Positions 45,396 through 54,306 of a DNA stretch of 64,000 nucleotides are shown here, piece by piece. Position 1 is the stretch's first letter; each line of letters starts with the position of its first letter. Origin of the DNA: DATFBY01 sp035253585 (GTDB lineage: Bacteria > Gemmatimonadota > Gemmatimonadetes > Gemmatimonadales > Gemmatimonadaceae); the NCBI GenBank assembly GCA_035253585.1, contig DATFBY010000055.1, forward strand, positions 1 to 64,000, read 5' to 3'. The notes under the pieces were generated by a model that searched no databases, was not told where the DNA came from, and saw only the letters and a program-made list of their open reading frames with translations. A program made the position numbers and the translations under genes.

Positions 45396-46031
45396 ATGAA
45401 GCACTTCGTCATACGTGCCGCCGGCGCGCTCACCTTCGCGCTTTGCGCGGCCGCCACCGCTCCCTCCAGCGCGTCCGCGCAGCAAGATCAGTCTGTCGTC
45501 AGACTTGCGCCTGCGACGCTGCCCCGACCGATGTCGCTTGTCGTGAACGGCCAACGTCTACCGGTCACCACGATGCAGGTGCGCTCCGGCGTACGCGGGA
45601 CCGGAACGGCTGCCGACTTCTACGTCTCGGTGGACGATCTCTCGAGCGCGCTCGGCGGAACGGCCACGACACGACCGCTTCAGCTGCAGGGGAATACAGT
45701 GGTCGCGCTCCCGATCACGGTGCGCCCTAGTGGCGCTGCCGTGGACAGCCTGGACAATTTCCGCCCGCGCACCCCGGGTGCCGCGGTCGACAGCCTCGAC
45801 AACTTCCGGCCGGGCGGCGTGACCTCGACGGCGCCTCGACTCCCGATCACCGTGCGGCAGGCAGGCACACTCTCGACGAACGTCGTGATGATCGACGGAA
45901 AGGCCTACGTGCCCTTGTCAGATCTCGCCACGGCACTCGGCGGCACGCCGACGATCGGTTCGACACAGATCGACATCTCCGCTGGCGCGTCGTGCGCGAC
46001 CTGCGTGCTGTCAGGCGGCCGAAGTCCGTAG
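45396..46031 (+). CDS. Secreted protein with two copper-amine-oxidase-stalk-like repeats
   Basis: A 211-residue secreted protein. A signal peptide (ends near ASAQ) is followed by two beta-rich halves that repeat each other: VVNGQRLPV with FYVSVDDLSSALGGT, and VVMIDGKAYVPLSDLATALGGT. The latter is the motif of the N-terminal stalk domain of copper amine oxidases, also found in stand-alone periplasmic proteins. Between them GAAVDSLDNFRP occurs twice in tandem (about 112-138). No catalytic residue is visible. ATG 45396 is the start; GTG 45381 is in frame but has no better site. It may bind peptidoglycan or other proteins. Confidence 0.65.
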   Translation: MKHFVIRAAGALTFALCAAATAPSSASAQQDQSVVRLAPATLPRPMSLVVNGQRLPVTTMQVRSGVRGTGTAADFYVSVDDLSSALGGTATTRPLQLQGNTVVALPITVRPSGAAVDSLDNFRPRTPGAAVDSLDNFRPGGVTSTAPRLPITVRQAGTLSTNVVMIDGKAYVPLSDLATALGGTPTIGSTQIDISAGASCATCVLSGGRSP

Positions 46032-46100
46032 CAGGCGCGACTCGCCGCGGCGAGTCGACTCGGAGGCGGTCGGCGTATAGCTTGACGTCCGACCGCCACG

Positions 46101-47324
46101 ATGAGTTGCGTGAGCTCCTCGGAACGAACGAGAGTGCTGTGCATCGCTACCGCGTATCCACGGCACGAGGGTGACCATGTCACCCCATGGCTGCCCGAGC
46201 TGATTCGTCGACTCCGCACGAAGGAGATCGACGTGGAGGTCCTCACCTCGGCGTATCGCGGCTTGGGCGATCAGACGGTCGACGGCGTTCGGGTGCATCG
46301 ATTTCGCTATGCGCCCGCGTCGCTGGAGCATCTTACGCACGATCTCAGCGCTCCGGCGCAGATCAAGAAAATTCCGCTCATGGCCGCGCTGATCCCGACC
46401 TACATCGCGCGAGGCCGCGCGGCAGCCGAGCGGCTTGCGCTGACCGGCAGATTCGATGTCGTGCACGCCTTGTGGCCGGTGCCGCACGCCGTGATCGGAG
46501 CGGCCGCCAAGCGCGCCGCGCACCTGCCACTGGTCTCTACATTTTTCGGGTCCGAGATTGCCTGGCGCGGTGCATTGCGCGCGACGCTCGCGCCTGCCGT
46601 TCGCGCCGCCATCCGGGCGTCCGACGTAGTGACGGCGATCTCGCGATATACGGCGGAGCTCGTTCGCCAGTTCGCTCCGGAGGTCGAGCCGCGGATCATT
46701 CCGATTGGAGCGGCTGTGGAACCACCGGCGGCGCAGGCGACGTCGCATGACCGCAAAATTTTCGAGCTGCTGTATGCCGGCCGCCTGACGAGTAGGAAGG
46801 GTGTGCACGTGCTCCTCGACGCGCTGGCTAGAGGCACGACGCGCAGCACATTGCACGTGGTTGGAGACGGTGCCGAGCGCTCGAATCTCGAGTTACGGGC
46901 GGCGAAACTCGGGGTGGCAGCGCGCGTACACTTTCACGGTTTCGTCACGCGCGACGAGTTGGTGCGTCGCTACGAGTCGTGCGACACGCTGGTACTGCCG
47001 TCGTTAGGCAGCGTTCAGGGAGATGTCGAAGGGTTGGGCATTCCGGCGATCGAAGCGCTCGGGTTTGGCAAGCCGGTAATCGCGTCGGCCAGCGGGGGGG
47101 TCACCGACATCGTACAGGACGGCATCAACGGACTCTTGGTACCGCCGGGCGATCCGGAGGCGCTCTCGCGCGCCATCGACTCGTTGGAATCGGATCGCCC
47201 ACGCGCGCGCGCGTTAGGCGCCGCGGGACGTACGCATGTTCAACGCCAGTTCGGCTGGGCTGCGATCATCGAGGCTCTCATAGACGTCTACAGATCGGCT
47301 CGCGCTCGCAGAGCCGCATTGTGA
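46101..47324 (+). CDS. GT4-family glycosyltransferase
   Basis: A 407-residue GT-B fold glycosyltransferase. The N-terminal half has RVLCIATAYPRHEGDHV and DVVHALWPVPHAV. The C-terminal donor half has LLYAGRLTSRKGVHVLLDAL and VVGDGAERSNLE, and the E-x7-E catalytic motif VEGLGIPAIEALGFGKPVIA. It transfers a sugar from an activated donor to a lipid or polysaccharide acceptor. The GTG start of the next gene overlaps its stop by four bases, so it is coupled to a flippase-like membrane protein, suggesting a cell-surface glycolipid pathway. Confidence 0.93.
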   Translation: MSCVSSSERTRVLCIATAYPRHEGDHVTPWLPELIRRLRTKEIDVEVLTSAYRGLGDQTVDGVRVHRFRYAPASLEHLTHDLSAPAQIKKIPLMAALIPTYIARGRAAAERLALTGRFDVVHALWPVPHAVIGAAAKRAAHLPLVSTFFGSEIAWRGALRATLAPAVRAAIRASDVVTAISRYTAELVRQFAPEVEPRIIPIGAAVEPPAAQATSHDRKIFELLYAGRLTSRKGVHVLLDALARGTTRSTLHVVGDGAERSNLELRAAKLGVAARVHFHGFVTRDELVRRYESCDTLVLPSLGSVQGDVEGLGIPAIEALGFGKPVIASASGGVTDIVQDGINGLLVPPGDPEALSRAIDSLESDRPRARALGAAGRTHVQRQFGWAAIIEALIDVYRSARARRAAL

Positions 47325-48265
47325 GCGACGCCAAACGCAAAGGTGCGTTGCGCGCGCTCGCCTGGGTGTTGACGCTGCTCGCCATCGTCTATCTCGTACG
47401 CGCCGTCGTGCGCGACTGGCGCGCACTCGACCTCTCGCTGCTGCGCGTGCGTCCGCTCGAGCTTCTGGTCAGCGTCGCGCTCGAGACCGCGGCGCTGGCG
47501 TGGGGCGTGAGCGCTTGGGGTCGCCTGATTCGCACGTTAACCGGAACGCCCGTGCGCCTTCGCACGCTTCTTCGCGTGTGGTGGAGCGCGAGCGTCGCCC
47601 GTTTCGTCCCCGGAAAAGTGTGGCCTTTCGTAGCCGCCGCCGGTGGAAGTGCCACGACCGGAGTGAGCGGGCCGCTCCTCGCTGCCACGTTCGGCTTGCA
47701 CGCCGCGCTGGCGCTGATCACTGCTGGCGTCGTCGGCGTTGCGGCACTCGAGCGCACCCAGGGCCAGCTGGCTGGCGTGGCGCTTTCCGTAATCGCGCTG
47801 GTGATCGTGCTCATCGGCATTCATCCGCGCTTGGCGCGCGGCACGGTTCGGCTCGCCGAACGAATGCTAGGGCGCGAGCCGCGCGAGTGGCGTTATCGCT
47901 GGCGCGATGGCGCCGCGCTCGTCGCCATTCACGTCACGTCGTGGTTGGTGCAGGGCGTGGCGCTTTTTCTTTTCGTTCGAGCGATCGTGGGGATCGCGCC
48001 GAGCGCGCTGTCTCAGACAGTGAGTGCCACGGCGCTCTCGTTCGCCGGCGGAAGTCTCCTGTCGATCGCACCGGCGGGTATCGGAGTTCGCGAGGCGGCG
48101 CTCGCGGTCATGCTCGAGCCGTACGTGCCAGCTGGCACCGCCACGGTGGTGGCCTTGGCGGCTCGACTCTGGTCGGTAGCGGCCGAAGCGTTGTTAGGCG
48201 CGATCGCACTGATGATGGCGAAGGAGTCCTTACGCACACCAACGATCGATGAGGTCAAGCAATGA
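47321..48265 (+). CDS. Flippase-like membrane protein, LPG-synthase/AglD type
   Basis: A 314-residue integral membrane protein with about eight transmembrane helices (first near residues 12-28, LAWVLTLLAIVYLV). WSASVARFVPGKVWPF and the late ARLWSVAAEALLGAIAL segment fit the lysylphosphatidylglycerol synthetase/AglD-like family, whose members move or remodel lipid-linked groups. GTG at 47321 overlaps the glycosyltransferase stop. A longer frame back to 46979 lies inside that gene and is spurious. Substrate unknown. Confidence 0.85.
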   Translation: MSDAKRKGALRALAWVLTLLAIVYLVRAVVRDWRALDLSLLRVRPLELLVSVALETAALAWGVSAWGRLIRTLTGTPVRLRTLLRVWWSASVARFVPGKVWPFVAAAGGSATTGVSGPLLAATFGLHAALALITAGVVGVAALERTQGQLAGVALSVIALVIVLIGIHPRLARGTVRLAERMLGREPREWRYRWRDGAALVAIHVTSWLVQGVALFLFVRAIVGIAPSALSQTVSATALSFAGGSLLSIAPAGIGVREAALAVMLEPYVPAGTATVVALAARLWSVAAEALLGAIALMMAKESLRTPTIDEVKQ

Positions 48266-48795
48266 GCCGCGAGCTGGTCGCAAACATCGAGAGCGAGTAT
48301 CGCCGCTATCGAGCGCTGGGAGAAAAGGCAATGAGTCAGCTCTCCGACCACGCGCTCAACCGCATCGCCGCCACTGACGGAAACTCGATTGCGATGGTCG
48401 TCCGGCACCTCAGTGGCAACCTCCTCTCGCGCTTCACGGATTTCCTCACGACCGACGGCGAAAAGCCGTGGCGGAATCGTGACGGCGAGTTCGAGACGCG
48501 CGAGTATTCCCGCGCCGAGACGGACCAGATGTGGAAGGACGGCTGGGGCGTGCTCGAGCGCGAGTTGGCTTCACTCACCGACGACGCCCTGAGGCGCGAA
48601 GTGAAAATCCGCCAGCAGTCGCTCACGGTTCAGGAAGCGCTGCTGCGATCGCTAGCACATGCGGCTTACCACGTGGGACAGATGGTGCTGCTCGCGCGTA
48701 TCTTCGCGCACGAAGAGTGGAAGTCGCTGAGCATCCCCAAGGGGAAATCCGAGGAGTACAACCGGGCGCCCACGCTGGAGAAGGGCCTGCGCTGA
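48262..48795 (+). CDS. DUF1572 (DinB-like) protein
   Basis: A 177-residue helical-bundle protein of the DUF1572 group. Metal-site His residues lie in VVRHLSGNLLSRF (about 48) and HAAYHVGQM (about 133-137). It is distinct from the DinB protein at 7.8 kb. Its ATG overlaps the flippase stop by four bases, putting it in a three-gene operon with the glycosyltransferase. A thiol or metal role is inferred from the family. Confidence 0.85.
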   Translation: MSRELVANIESEYRRYRALGEKAMSQLSDHALNRIAATDGNSIAMVVRHLSGNLLSRFTDFLTTDGEKPWRNRDGEFETREYSRAETDQMWKDGWGVLERELASLTDDALRREVKIRQQSLTVQEALLRSLAHAAYHVGQMVLLARIFAHEEWKSLSIPKGKSEEYNRAPTLEKGLR

Positions 48796-48799
48796 CCGA

Positions 48800-51439
48800 T
48801 TACTCCGAGCGCAACGTGAGAGTGGGATCCACGCGCGTTGCGCGTCGCGCAGGTAGCCAGGTCGCCAGGAGCGCGATCGCCGGCAGCGTCGCGGCCACGA
48901 TCACGAAGGTGATCGGATCGAGCGGGCTGACCTCGTAGAGCAAGCTGCGCATCACGCGCGTGACCGCGACCGCGCCACCCAGACCCAGGACGAGTCCGAG
49001 CAAGGTCATCAGCATCCCTTGCCTGACGATCAACGCCACCACGCTGCGCGGCCGCGCACCGAGCGCCATGCGTACGCCGATCTCGCGTGTGCGCTGAGTG
49101 ACGGCGAAGCTGATCACGCTGTACAGCCCGATCGCCGACAGCACGAGGGCCAGCGCGGCAAATCCCGACAGCAGTGCCATCGCGAACCGCTGTCTGGCGA
49201 TCGTGCCGCGAGCCATCTCCTCGAAGGTGCGAACGTTTCGAACCGCCAAGCGCGGGTCGACACCAGCAATTGCTCTCCTCAAAAGCGGCGTTTGCGCCGC
49301 GATCTCCGGTCCGCCGTGAACGAGGATCGCGAATTGGGAGCCATCCATCGAGCCTACGGTCGGGTAGTAGAGCTTCAGGTTGTCGATTCCATCGGCTGGG
49401 CCCGGCCGACGAACGTCATTCACGACGCCGATGACCGTGTGCCAATCACCATTCTTGGAGAGACGGAAGCGCCTGCCGATCGGGCTGTGCGTGCCCCAAT
49501 ATTTTTGCGCCAATCCGCGACTTATGATCGTCGGCGATCCGCTCGTGTCGCTCGAGAACCCGCGTCCTTCGAGCACTCGCATTCCGATCGTCGCAAAGTA
49601 GTTCTGGTCGACGATCCCCAAGCCGATGATGCCAGGCTCGTCGGCGGTGCTGCTTCCCTCGATCTCGAACGTGCCGAACGTGACACTGCCATCGAGCGGT
49701 GCGCCGTGGGCGGCGGTCGCGGCAATTACTCCGGGCACGCGGCGGGTTGCGTCCACGAGCGCTGTAGTCAGCTCTCGCTTCGATGCGGATACAGGATACG
49801 CTGTGGTCGGCGCGAGGATCGAGATGGACAGCCGCCCTTCGGTCTCGAAGCCTAGATCGGTACGCTGCAGGTGCATCATCGTCCGAAACAGCAGGCCTGC
49901 GCCGATGAGCAGCACCACCGAGAGCGCCACTTCGACGCTCACGAGCCCGGCGCGCAGCCGCCTCGCTGCGGACGAAGGGCTGGTCGTGGACGCACCCGCT
50001 TTCAGCATGTCCGCCAACTGTCGTCCGGTCAGCTGTAGCGCCGGCACCAGCCCGAAGAGCAGACCGGTGAGAAGGGACACGCCCAGCGTCCAGGCGAGCA
50101 CGATCGGCTCGATGCGTGCCTGGTCGAGCTCGCGGAGAGCGCTCGGCCGCACCGCAACGATCAGATCGAGCCCTCTCCACGCGAGCCACAACCCCAATGA
50201 ACCGGATACGATTGCCAGCAGCGTGCTCTCCGCCAACAGTTGCCTAACGAGTCGCCAACGGCCGGCGCCGATCGCCGCGCGCACGGCCAGCTCACGCTGC
50301 CGCACGGTGGCGCGCGCGAGAAAGAGATTGGCGACGTTGGCGCAGGCGATCAGCAATACCAGGCCCACGGCGCCGAAGAGGATAACGACCACGCGGTTGT
50401 TGGCATCGCGTCCGACTCCCGCGATCGCAATGAGCTTGGCGTCGCCGGAGCGCAGCCCACGGACATCCGTTCGAACGGTCGCGGCGATCGTGGTGAGCTC
50501 ACGCTCGGCTTGCGCGACAGTGAAGCCGTCGCGAAGCCGCGCGATGCTCATGGCCGGCTCCGTGGTGTCGCCGACGATGTGCGGCGTCCACAGCTCGCGC
50601 AGATCGGCGGAGCTCGGCATCGGCACGTCGAAATCCCGCTTCATCACACCGACGATGGTGTGCGGCTCGCCGTCCAGGATCAGTGTGCGGCCGAGCACGT
50701 CACGTTGCCCTGCGAAGCGGCGCTTCCACAGCCCATAGCCAATCATCACGACCTTCGGTCCACCAGGTCGCGTCTCGTCAGGCGCGAACCCGCGGCCGAG
50801 CTCCGGCTGTGTGCCGAGCAGAGCTGGTAGGTCCGCGGCGATGCTGGCGCCGGCTACCAGCTCGGTCTCCTCGCCGCCAAGCACGTACTCTTTCGTTTGA
50901 AAGGACGACACAGCCTCCAGGGAGCGGGCGCGTCGCGCCCAGGCCTCGGCGACATCTCGTTCGGCCGTCACCAGCGCTTTGCTTCCCTGTACGGCGGTCC
51001 AGAGCATCGCCAAGCGATCGGGCTCGTGGTAGGGAAAGGGCTTCAGTACCAGGCGGTTCACGACGCTGAAGATCGCGGTATTGGCGCCGATACCGAGCGC
51101 GAGCGTGAGGATCGCGGTCGCGGTGAATGCGGGCGTTCGCCCGAAGGAGCGCATCGCGTAGCGGAGATCCTGGCCCAGCCCAACGAGCCAGTTCCGTCGC
51201 TCCACCGCGCGCACTCGCTCGATGTCCTGCGCTTCACAGTACATGCGCGCGTCTCGCACATCGCCGAAGCGCCGTAGGGCTTCCTCTCTGGCGGCCTCGG
51301 GCGACCGGCCGTTGGCGATCAGCTCGGCGATCCGCATGTCGATGTGGAAGCCCACTTCGTCGTCGAAATCTTCGCGCACGCGCTGGGCCTCGCGGCCGGC
51401 CAGGCGCAATACGCGACGCAATCCCTTGAAGCCCGACAT
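48800..51439 (-). CDS. ADOP-type ABC permease, copy 5
   Basis: An 879-residue permease with the DDEVGFHIDMRIAELIANG prefix domain, two MacB-like cores, and FtsX motifs at GLVLLIACANVANLFLARAT (about 357) and ISFAVTQRTREIGVRMALGA (about 785). It is closest to copy 1 by its prefix. The PadR gene ends 13 bases upstream. The last codon is 4 bases from the DUF1572 stop, convergent, with no terminator visible between. Confidence 0.92.
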   Translation of the reverse strand: MSGFKGLRRVLRLAGREAQRVREDFDDEVGFHIDMRIAELIANGRSPEAAREEALRRFGDVRDARMYCEAQDIERVRAVERRNWLVGLGQDLRYAMRSFGRTPAFTATAILTLALGIGANTAIFSVVNRLVLKPFPYHEPDRLAMLWTAVQGSKALVTAERDVAEAWARRARSLEAVSSFQTKEYVLGGEETELVAGASIAADLPALLGTQPELGRGFAPDETRPGGPKVVMIGYGLWKRRFAGQRDVLGRTLILDGEPHTIVGVMKRDFDVPMPSSADLRELWTPHIVGDTTEPAMSIARLRDGFTVAQAERELTTIAATVRTDVRGLRSGDAKLIAIAGVGRDANNRVVVILFGAVGLVLLIACANVANLFLARATVRQRELAVRAAIGAGRWRLVRQLLAESTLLAIVSGSLGLWLAWRGLDLIVAVRPSALRELDQARIEPIVLAWTLGVSLLTGLLFGLVPALQLTGRQLADMLKAGASTTSPSSAARRLRAGLVSVEVALSVVLLIGAGLLFRTMMHLQRTDLGFETEGRLSISILAPTTAYPVSASKRELTTALVDATRRVPGVIAATAAHGAPLDGSVTFGTFEIEGSSTADEPGIIGLGIVDQNYFATIGMRVLEGRGFSSDTSGSPTIISRGLAQKYWGTHSPIGRRFRLSKNGDWHTVIGVVNDVRRPGPADGIDNLKLYYPTVGSMDGSQFAILVHGGPEIAAQTPLLRRAIAGVDPRLAVRNVRTFEEMARGTIARQRFAMALLSGFAALALVLSAIGLYSVISFAVTQRTREIGVRMALGARPRSVVALIVRQGMLMTLLGLVLGLGGAVAVTRVMRSLLYEVSPLDPITFVIVAATLPAIALLATWLPARRATRVDPTLTLRSE

Positions 51440-51452
51440 GAATGCTCCTCGC

Positions 51453-51785
51453 TCAGGCAGTCTCGAGAACGCTGCTTACGGCGGAGGAGAAGCGTCGCCA
51501 CGTCTCGGCCTCGGCGCGGAGCGCTCGGCGACCGACGGCGGTGAGCTCGTAGTACTTCGCCTTCCGATTGTTCTCCGAGACGCCCCATTCAGAAACGATG
51601 GCGCCCGCTCGCTCCAGACGGTGCAGCGACTTATAGAGCGCCGCATCCTCGATCTCGAGGACGCGGCCCGTGCGCTCCTCGATGGAGCGGGAGATCCCGT
51701 ACCCGTGCATGGGACCCCAGGACAACGTCTTGAGGACCAAGACGTCGAGCGTTCCGTGCAGCAGGTCGACCGGGTCGCGAGCCAT
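51453..51785 (-). CDS. PadR family transcriptional regulator (partner of ADOP copy 5)
   Basis: A 110-residue winged-helix repressor very like the ones at 2.9 and 17.8 kb: LHGTLDVLVLKTLSWGPMHG, the recognition helix IEDAALYKSLHRLERAGAI, VSENNRKAKYYELT. ATG 51785 has GTGGAG upstream. Perfect inverted 8-mers (GCCACTCC 51787-51794, GGAGTGGC 51819-51826) and the octamer CTAGGTAT (51800-51807) lie just upstream, possible autoregulatory sites. It heads a two-gene unit with ADOP copy 5. Confidence 0.92.
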   Translation of the reverse strand: MARDPVDLLHGTLDVLVLKTLSWGPMHGYGISRSIEERTGRVLEIEDAALYKSLHRLERAGAIVSEWGVSENNRKAKYYELTAVGRRALRAEAETWRRFSSAVSSVLETA

Positions 51786-51786
51786 G

Positions 51787-51826
51787 GCCACTCCACTAAC
51801 TAGGTATGGGGAATATGGGGAGTGGC
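51787..51826 (-). promoter_or_regulatory. Inverted 8-mers and CTAGGTAT upstream of the PadR start
   Basis: GCCACTCC and GGAGTGGC flank 24 bases that contain CTAGGTAT (51800-51807). The same octamer, as ATACCTAG at 3259-3266, lies upstream of the other first-subtype PadR gene. Both may mark a shared PadR operator. Confidence 0.4.
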
Positions 51827-51950
51827 GCCGCGGTTGTAAAGACACGTCTGTCTACCGGCTGGCGGGCACGGTTTGCAACTTATGTCCTGGCGTCGGCGTT
51901 CCACCGTCATGCGCCGACAGCTCAAGATTCCGCAGATTCCCGACACCCCG

Positions 51951-54179
51951 ATGACTTTCACCAGTGCCAGCGCGCTCGCCGATCGTTACACGATCGAGCG
52001 TGAGATCGGACGCGGCGGCATGGCGACCGTATTCCTGGCCGAGGAGCGCAAGCACGCGCGGAAGGTGGCGATCAAGGTGCTGCATCCCGAGCTCGCCGCC
52101 TCGTTAGGCTCGGCGCGGTTCCTCCAGGAGATCGGCATCGCGGCGCGGTTGTCGCATCCGCATCTGGTGCCGCTCATCGACTCGGGTGACGCGGAAGGCT
52201 CGCTCTATTACGTGTCGCCGTTCGTCGAAGGCGGCTCGCTTCGCGCCCGCCTCGAGCGCGAGGGTCGTCTCTCGGTTCGCGAAGCGATCGCCATCGCCGA
52301 AGAAGTGGGAATGGGACTCGACTTTGCGCATCGCAGCGGGTTCGTCCACCGCGATGTGAAGCCGGAGAACATCCTCTTCGCCGATGGGCATGCGCTGCTG
52401 GCCGACTTCGGCATCGCTCGCGCCTGGGGCGCGTCTGAGCGGCAGACGCTCACCGACGCGGGGATCGCCATTGGGACACCGGAGTACATGAGTCCGGAGC
52501 AGGCCAGCGGCGAGCAGAATCTGGACACGCGAAGCGACATCTACAGCCTGGCCGTCGTGACCTACGAGATGCTCACGGGTGCGCCGCCACTGCGGGGGAC
52601 GAATGCGCGGGCGACGATGGCCAAGCAGGTCACGGAGACGCCCCCGCCGCTGCGAGCAGTGCGTCCGGACGTGCCCCCGCCCGTCGAGCGCGTGATACTA
52701 CGCGCGCTGGCCAAGGAGCCGGGCGCGCGCTTCGCCACCGTCGTCGACTTCATCGAGAAGCTCAAGGCGGCCGAGGATGCGGCGCCCACGATGCCCGCGA
52801 CGGCGATACGCAGCCTGGCCGTGCTGCCGTTCGTGAATGCCAGCCCCGATCCCGAGAACGAGTACCTCAGCGACGGAATTACCGACGAGCTGATAGATGG
52901 CCTGGCCAAGGTCGATGGCGTTCGCGTCGCCTCGCGCACATCGGTGTTCGCGCTCAAAGGGAAACCTCAGGACATTCGATCGATCGGTGCGTTGTTAGGC
53001 GTCTCGGTGGTGCTCGAGGGAACGGTGCGGAAGTCCGGCGAGCGGCTTCGGATCACGGCGCAGCTGAGCTCGGCGGAGGACGGCCGGTTGCTCTGGTCGC
53101 AGCGCTACGATCGCACGCTGGACGACGTTTTCACCATTCAGGAAGAGATCTCGCGCACCATCGTCAACACGCTTCGAGCGACGTCGCTGGCTGTTTCGAG
53201 CGATGGGCCGGCCAAGCGTTACACCGAGAGTGTCACGGCATACGGTCTTTACCTGCGCGGCCGCTACGAGTGGAACAAGCGCACGCAACGCGCGATGGTG
53301 CAGGCCATCGATTACTTCGAGCAGGCGATCGCGGCCGATCCGAATTACGCGCTGGCCTACACGGGGCTGGCCGACGCCTACGCGCTACAGCTGGACTATC
53401 GCAGTGTGCCGGTGGCGGAAGGCTTCGCTCTCGCAAAGGAGTACGCGCGCAAGGCACTGGAGCTCGATGAGAGTCTTCCCGAGGCGCACGCGTCGCTGGC
53501 CTGGAGTCTCTTCATCTATGATTGGGACTGGGAGGGCGCCGGGCGCGAATTCCGCCGCGCCATCGAGCTGAATCCGCGATATGCAGTAGCGCACCAGTGG
53601 TACGCCTTCCTGCTGCTCACGCAGGGGCGCATCGAGGAGGCGCTGGTGGAGGCACACACTGCACAGGAGCTTGACCCGGCGTCGGTCTCCGCGCGTCGCG
53701 GTCTCGGTTTCGCCTACTACTACGCGCATCGGTACGAGCGGGCAGCCGATCATCTCCTGCGCGGCATCGCAATGAATCCGGTGGCGGAGGAGACGTATCG
53801 CGTTCTCGGCCTCGTGCTGTCGGCGCAGGGTGAGCACGCAGAGGCGGAGCGAGTCCTGCGCGAAGCGCTAGCGCTACAGGGAAGCGGCACCTTGAGTCGG
53901 GCCACGCTCGGCTACGCATTGGCAAGAGCGGGCAAGCGGGCCGAAGCCGAAGGGCTCCTGGCAGAGCTGGAGCGCGAAGCCGAGCGCGACTACGTGTCGC
54001 CGGTCGCGTTCGCAACCTTACATCTCGGACTTGGCAACTGGGAGCGTGCGCTCGACTGGGCGGAAAGGGCGTACGAAGAGCGGCGCGGCTGGCTCGCGTA
54101 TCTGAAGGTCCAGCCGATGCTCGACCCGATTCGCGGACACCCGCGGCTCGAAGCGCTGATAAAGAGGATGAAGCTGTAA
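51951..54179 (+). CDS. Ser/Thr protein kinase with FlgO-like and TPR domains
   Basis: A 742-residue signalling protein. The kinase domain (about 12-270) has GRGGMATVF, the VAIK lysine, catalytic HRDVKPEN, DFG and GTPEYMSPEQ; all key residues are present. A FlgO/TolB-like domain follows (about 285-400, SLAVLPFVNASPDPENEYLS and VVLEGTVRKSGERLRI), then about eight TPR repeats to the end. No transmembrane helix is visible, so it is cytoplasmic. The ATG at 51951 matches related proteins; ATG 51909 is an alternative. It probably reads a cell state and recruits partners through the TPRs; targets are unknown. Confidence 0.9.
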   Translation: MTFTSASALADRYTIEREIGRGGMATVFLAEERKHARKVAIKVLHPELAASLGSARFLQEIGIAARLSHPHLVPLIDSGDAEGSLYYVSPFVEGGSLRARLEREGRLSVREAIAIAEEVGMGLDFAHRSGFVHRDVKPENILFADGHALLADFGIARAWGASERQTLTDAGIAIGTPEYMSPEQASGEQNLDTRSDIYSLAVVTYEMLTGAPPLRGTNARATMAKQVTETPPPLRAVRPDVPPPVERVILRALAKEPGARFATVVDFIEKLKAAEDAAPTMPATAIRSLAVLPFVNASPDPENEYLSDGITDELIDGLAKVDGVRVASRTSVFALKGKPQDIRSIGALLGVSVVLEGTVRKSGERLRITAQLSSAEDGRLLWSQRYDRTLDDVFTIQEEISRTIVNTLRATSLAVSSDGPAKRYTESVTAYGLYLRGRYEWNKRTQRAMVQAIDYFEQAIAADPNYALAYTGLADAYALQLDYRSVPVAEGFALAKEYARKALELDESLPEAHASLAWSLFIYDWDWEGAGREFRRAIELNPRYAVAHQWYAFLLLTQGRIEEALVEAHTAQELDPASVSARRGLGFAYYYAHRYERAADHLLRGIAMNPVAEETYRVLGLVLSAQGEHAEAERVLREALALQGSGTLSRATLGYALARAGKRAEAEGLLAELEREAERDYVSPVAFATLHLGLGNWERALDWAERAYEERRGWLAYLKVQPMLDPIRGHPRLEALIKRMKL

Positions 54180-54181
54180 GG

Positions 54182-54269
54182 GCGGGAGTCGGGACTGGGC
54201 ACGGCTCGTGGCGAGCGAGTAGATCGGCCCCAACCGCCGAGTCCCGAGTCCCAAGTCCCGAGTCCCGCT
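54182..54269. repeat. Heptamer-arm hairpin element H, imperfect arms
   Basis: GCGGGAGTCGGGACTGGG (54182-54199) pairs imperfectly with CCCAAGTCCCGAGTCCCGC (54251-54269), with one bulge and one mismatch. The loop holds GGCTCGTGGCGAGCGAG, the clearest copy of the core shared with elements C, D and E. It lies 2 bases past the kinase stop. Confidence 0.8.
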
Positions 54270-54306
54270 GTATCTTCGTCTCCGATCCTTCCTCCTCGGA
54301 GACCTA

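Noticed and set aside
46979..47320. N-terminal extension of the flippase-like gene
   Set aside because: It lies in a shadow frame of the glycosyltransferase; GTG 47321 overlapping the stop codon is a better start.
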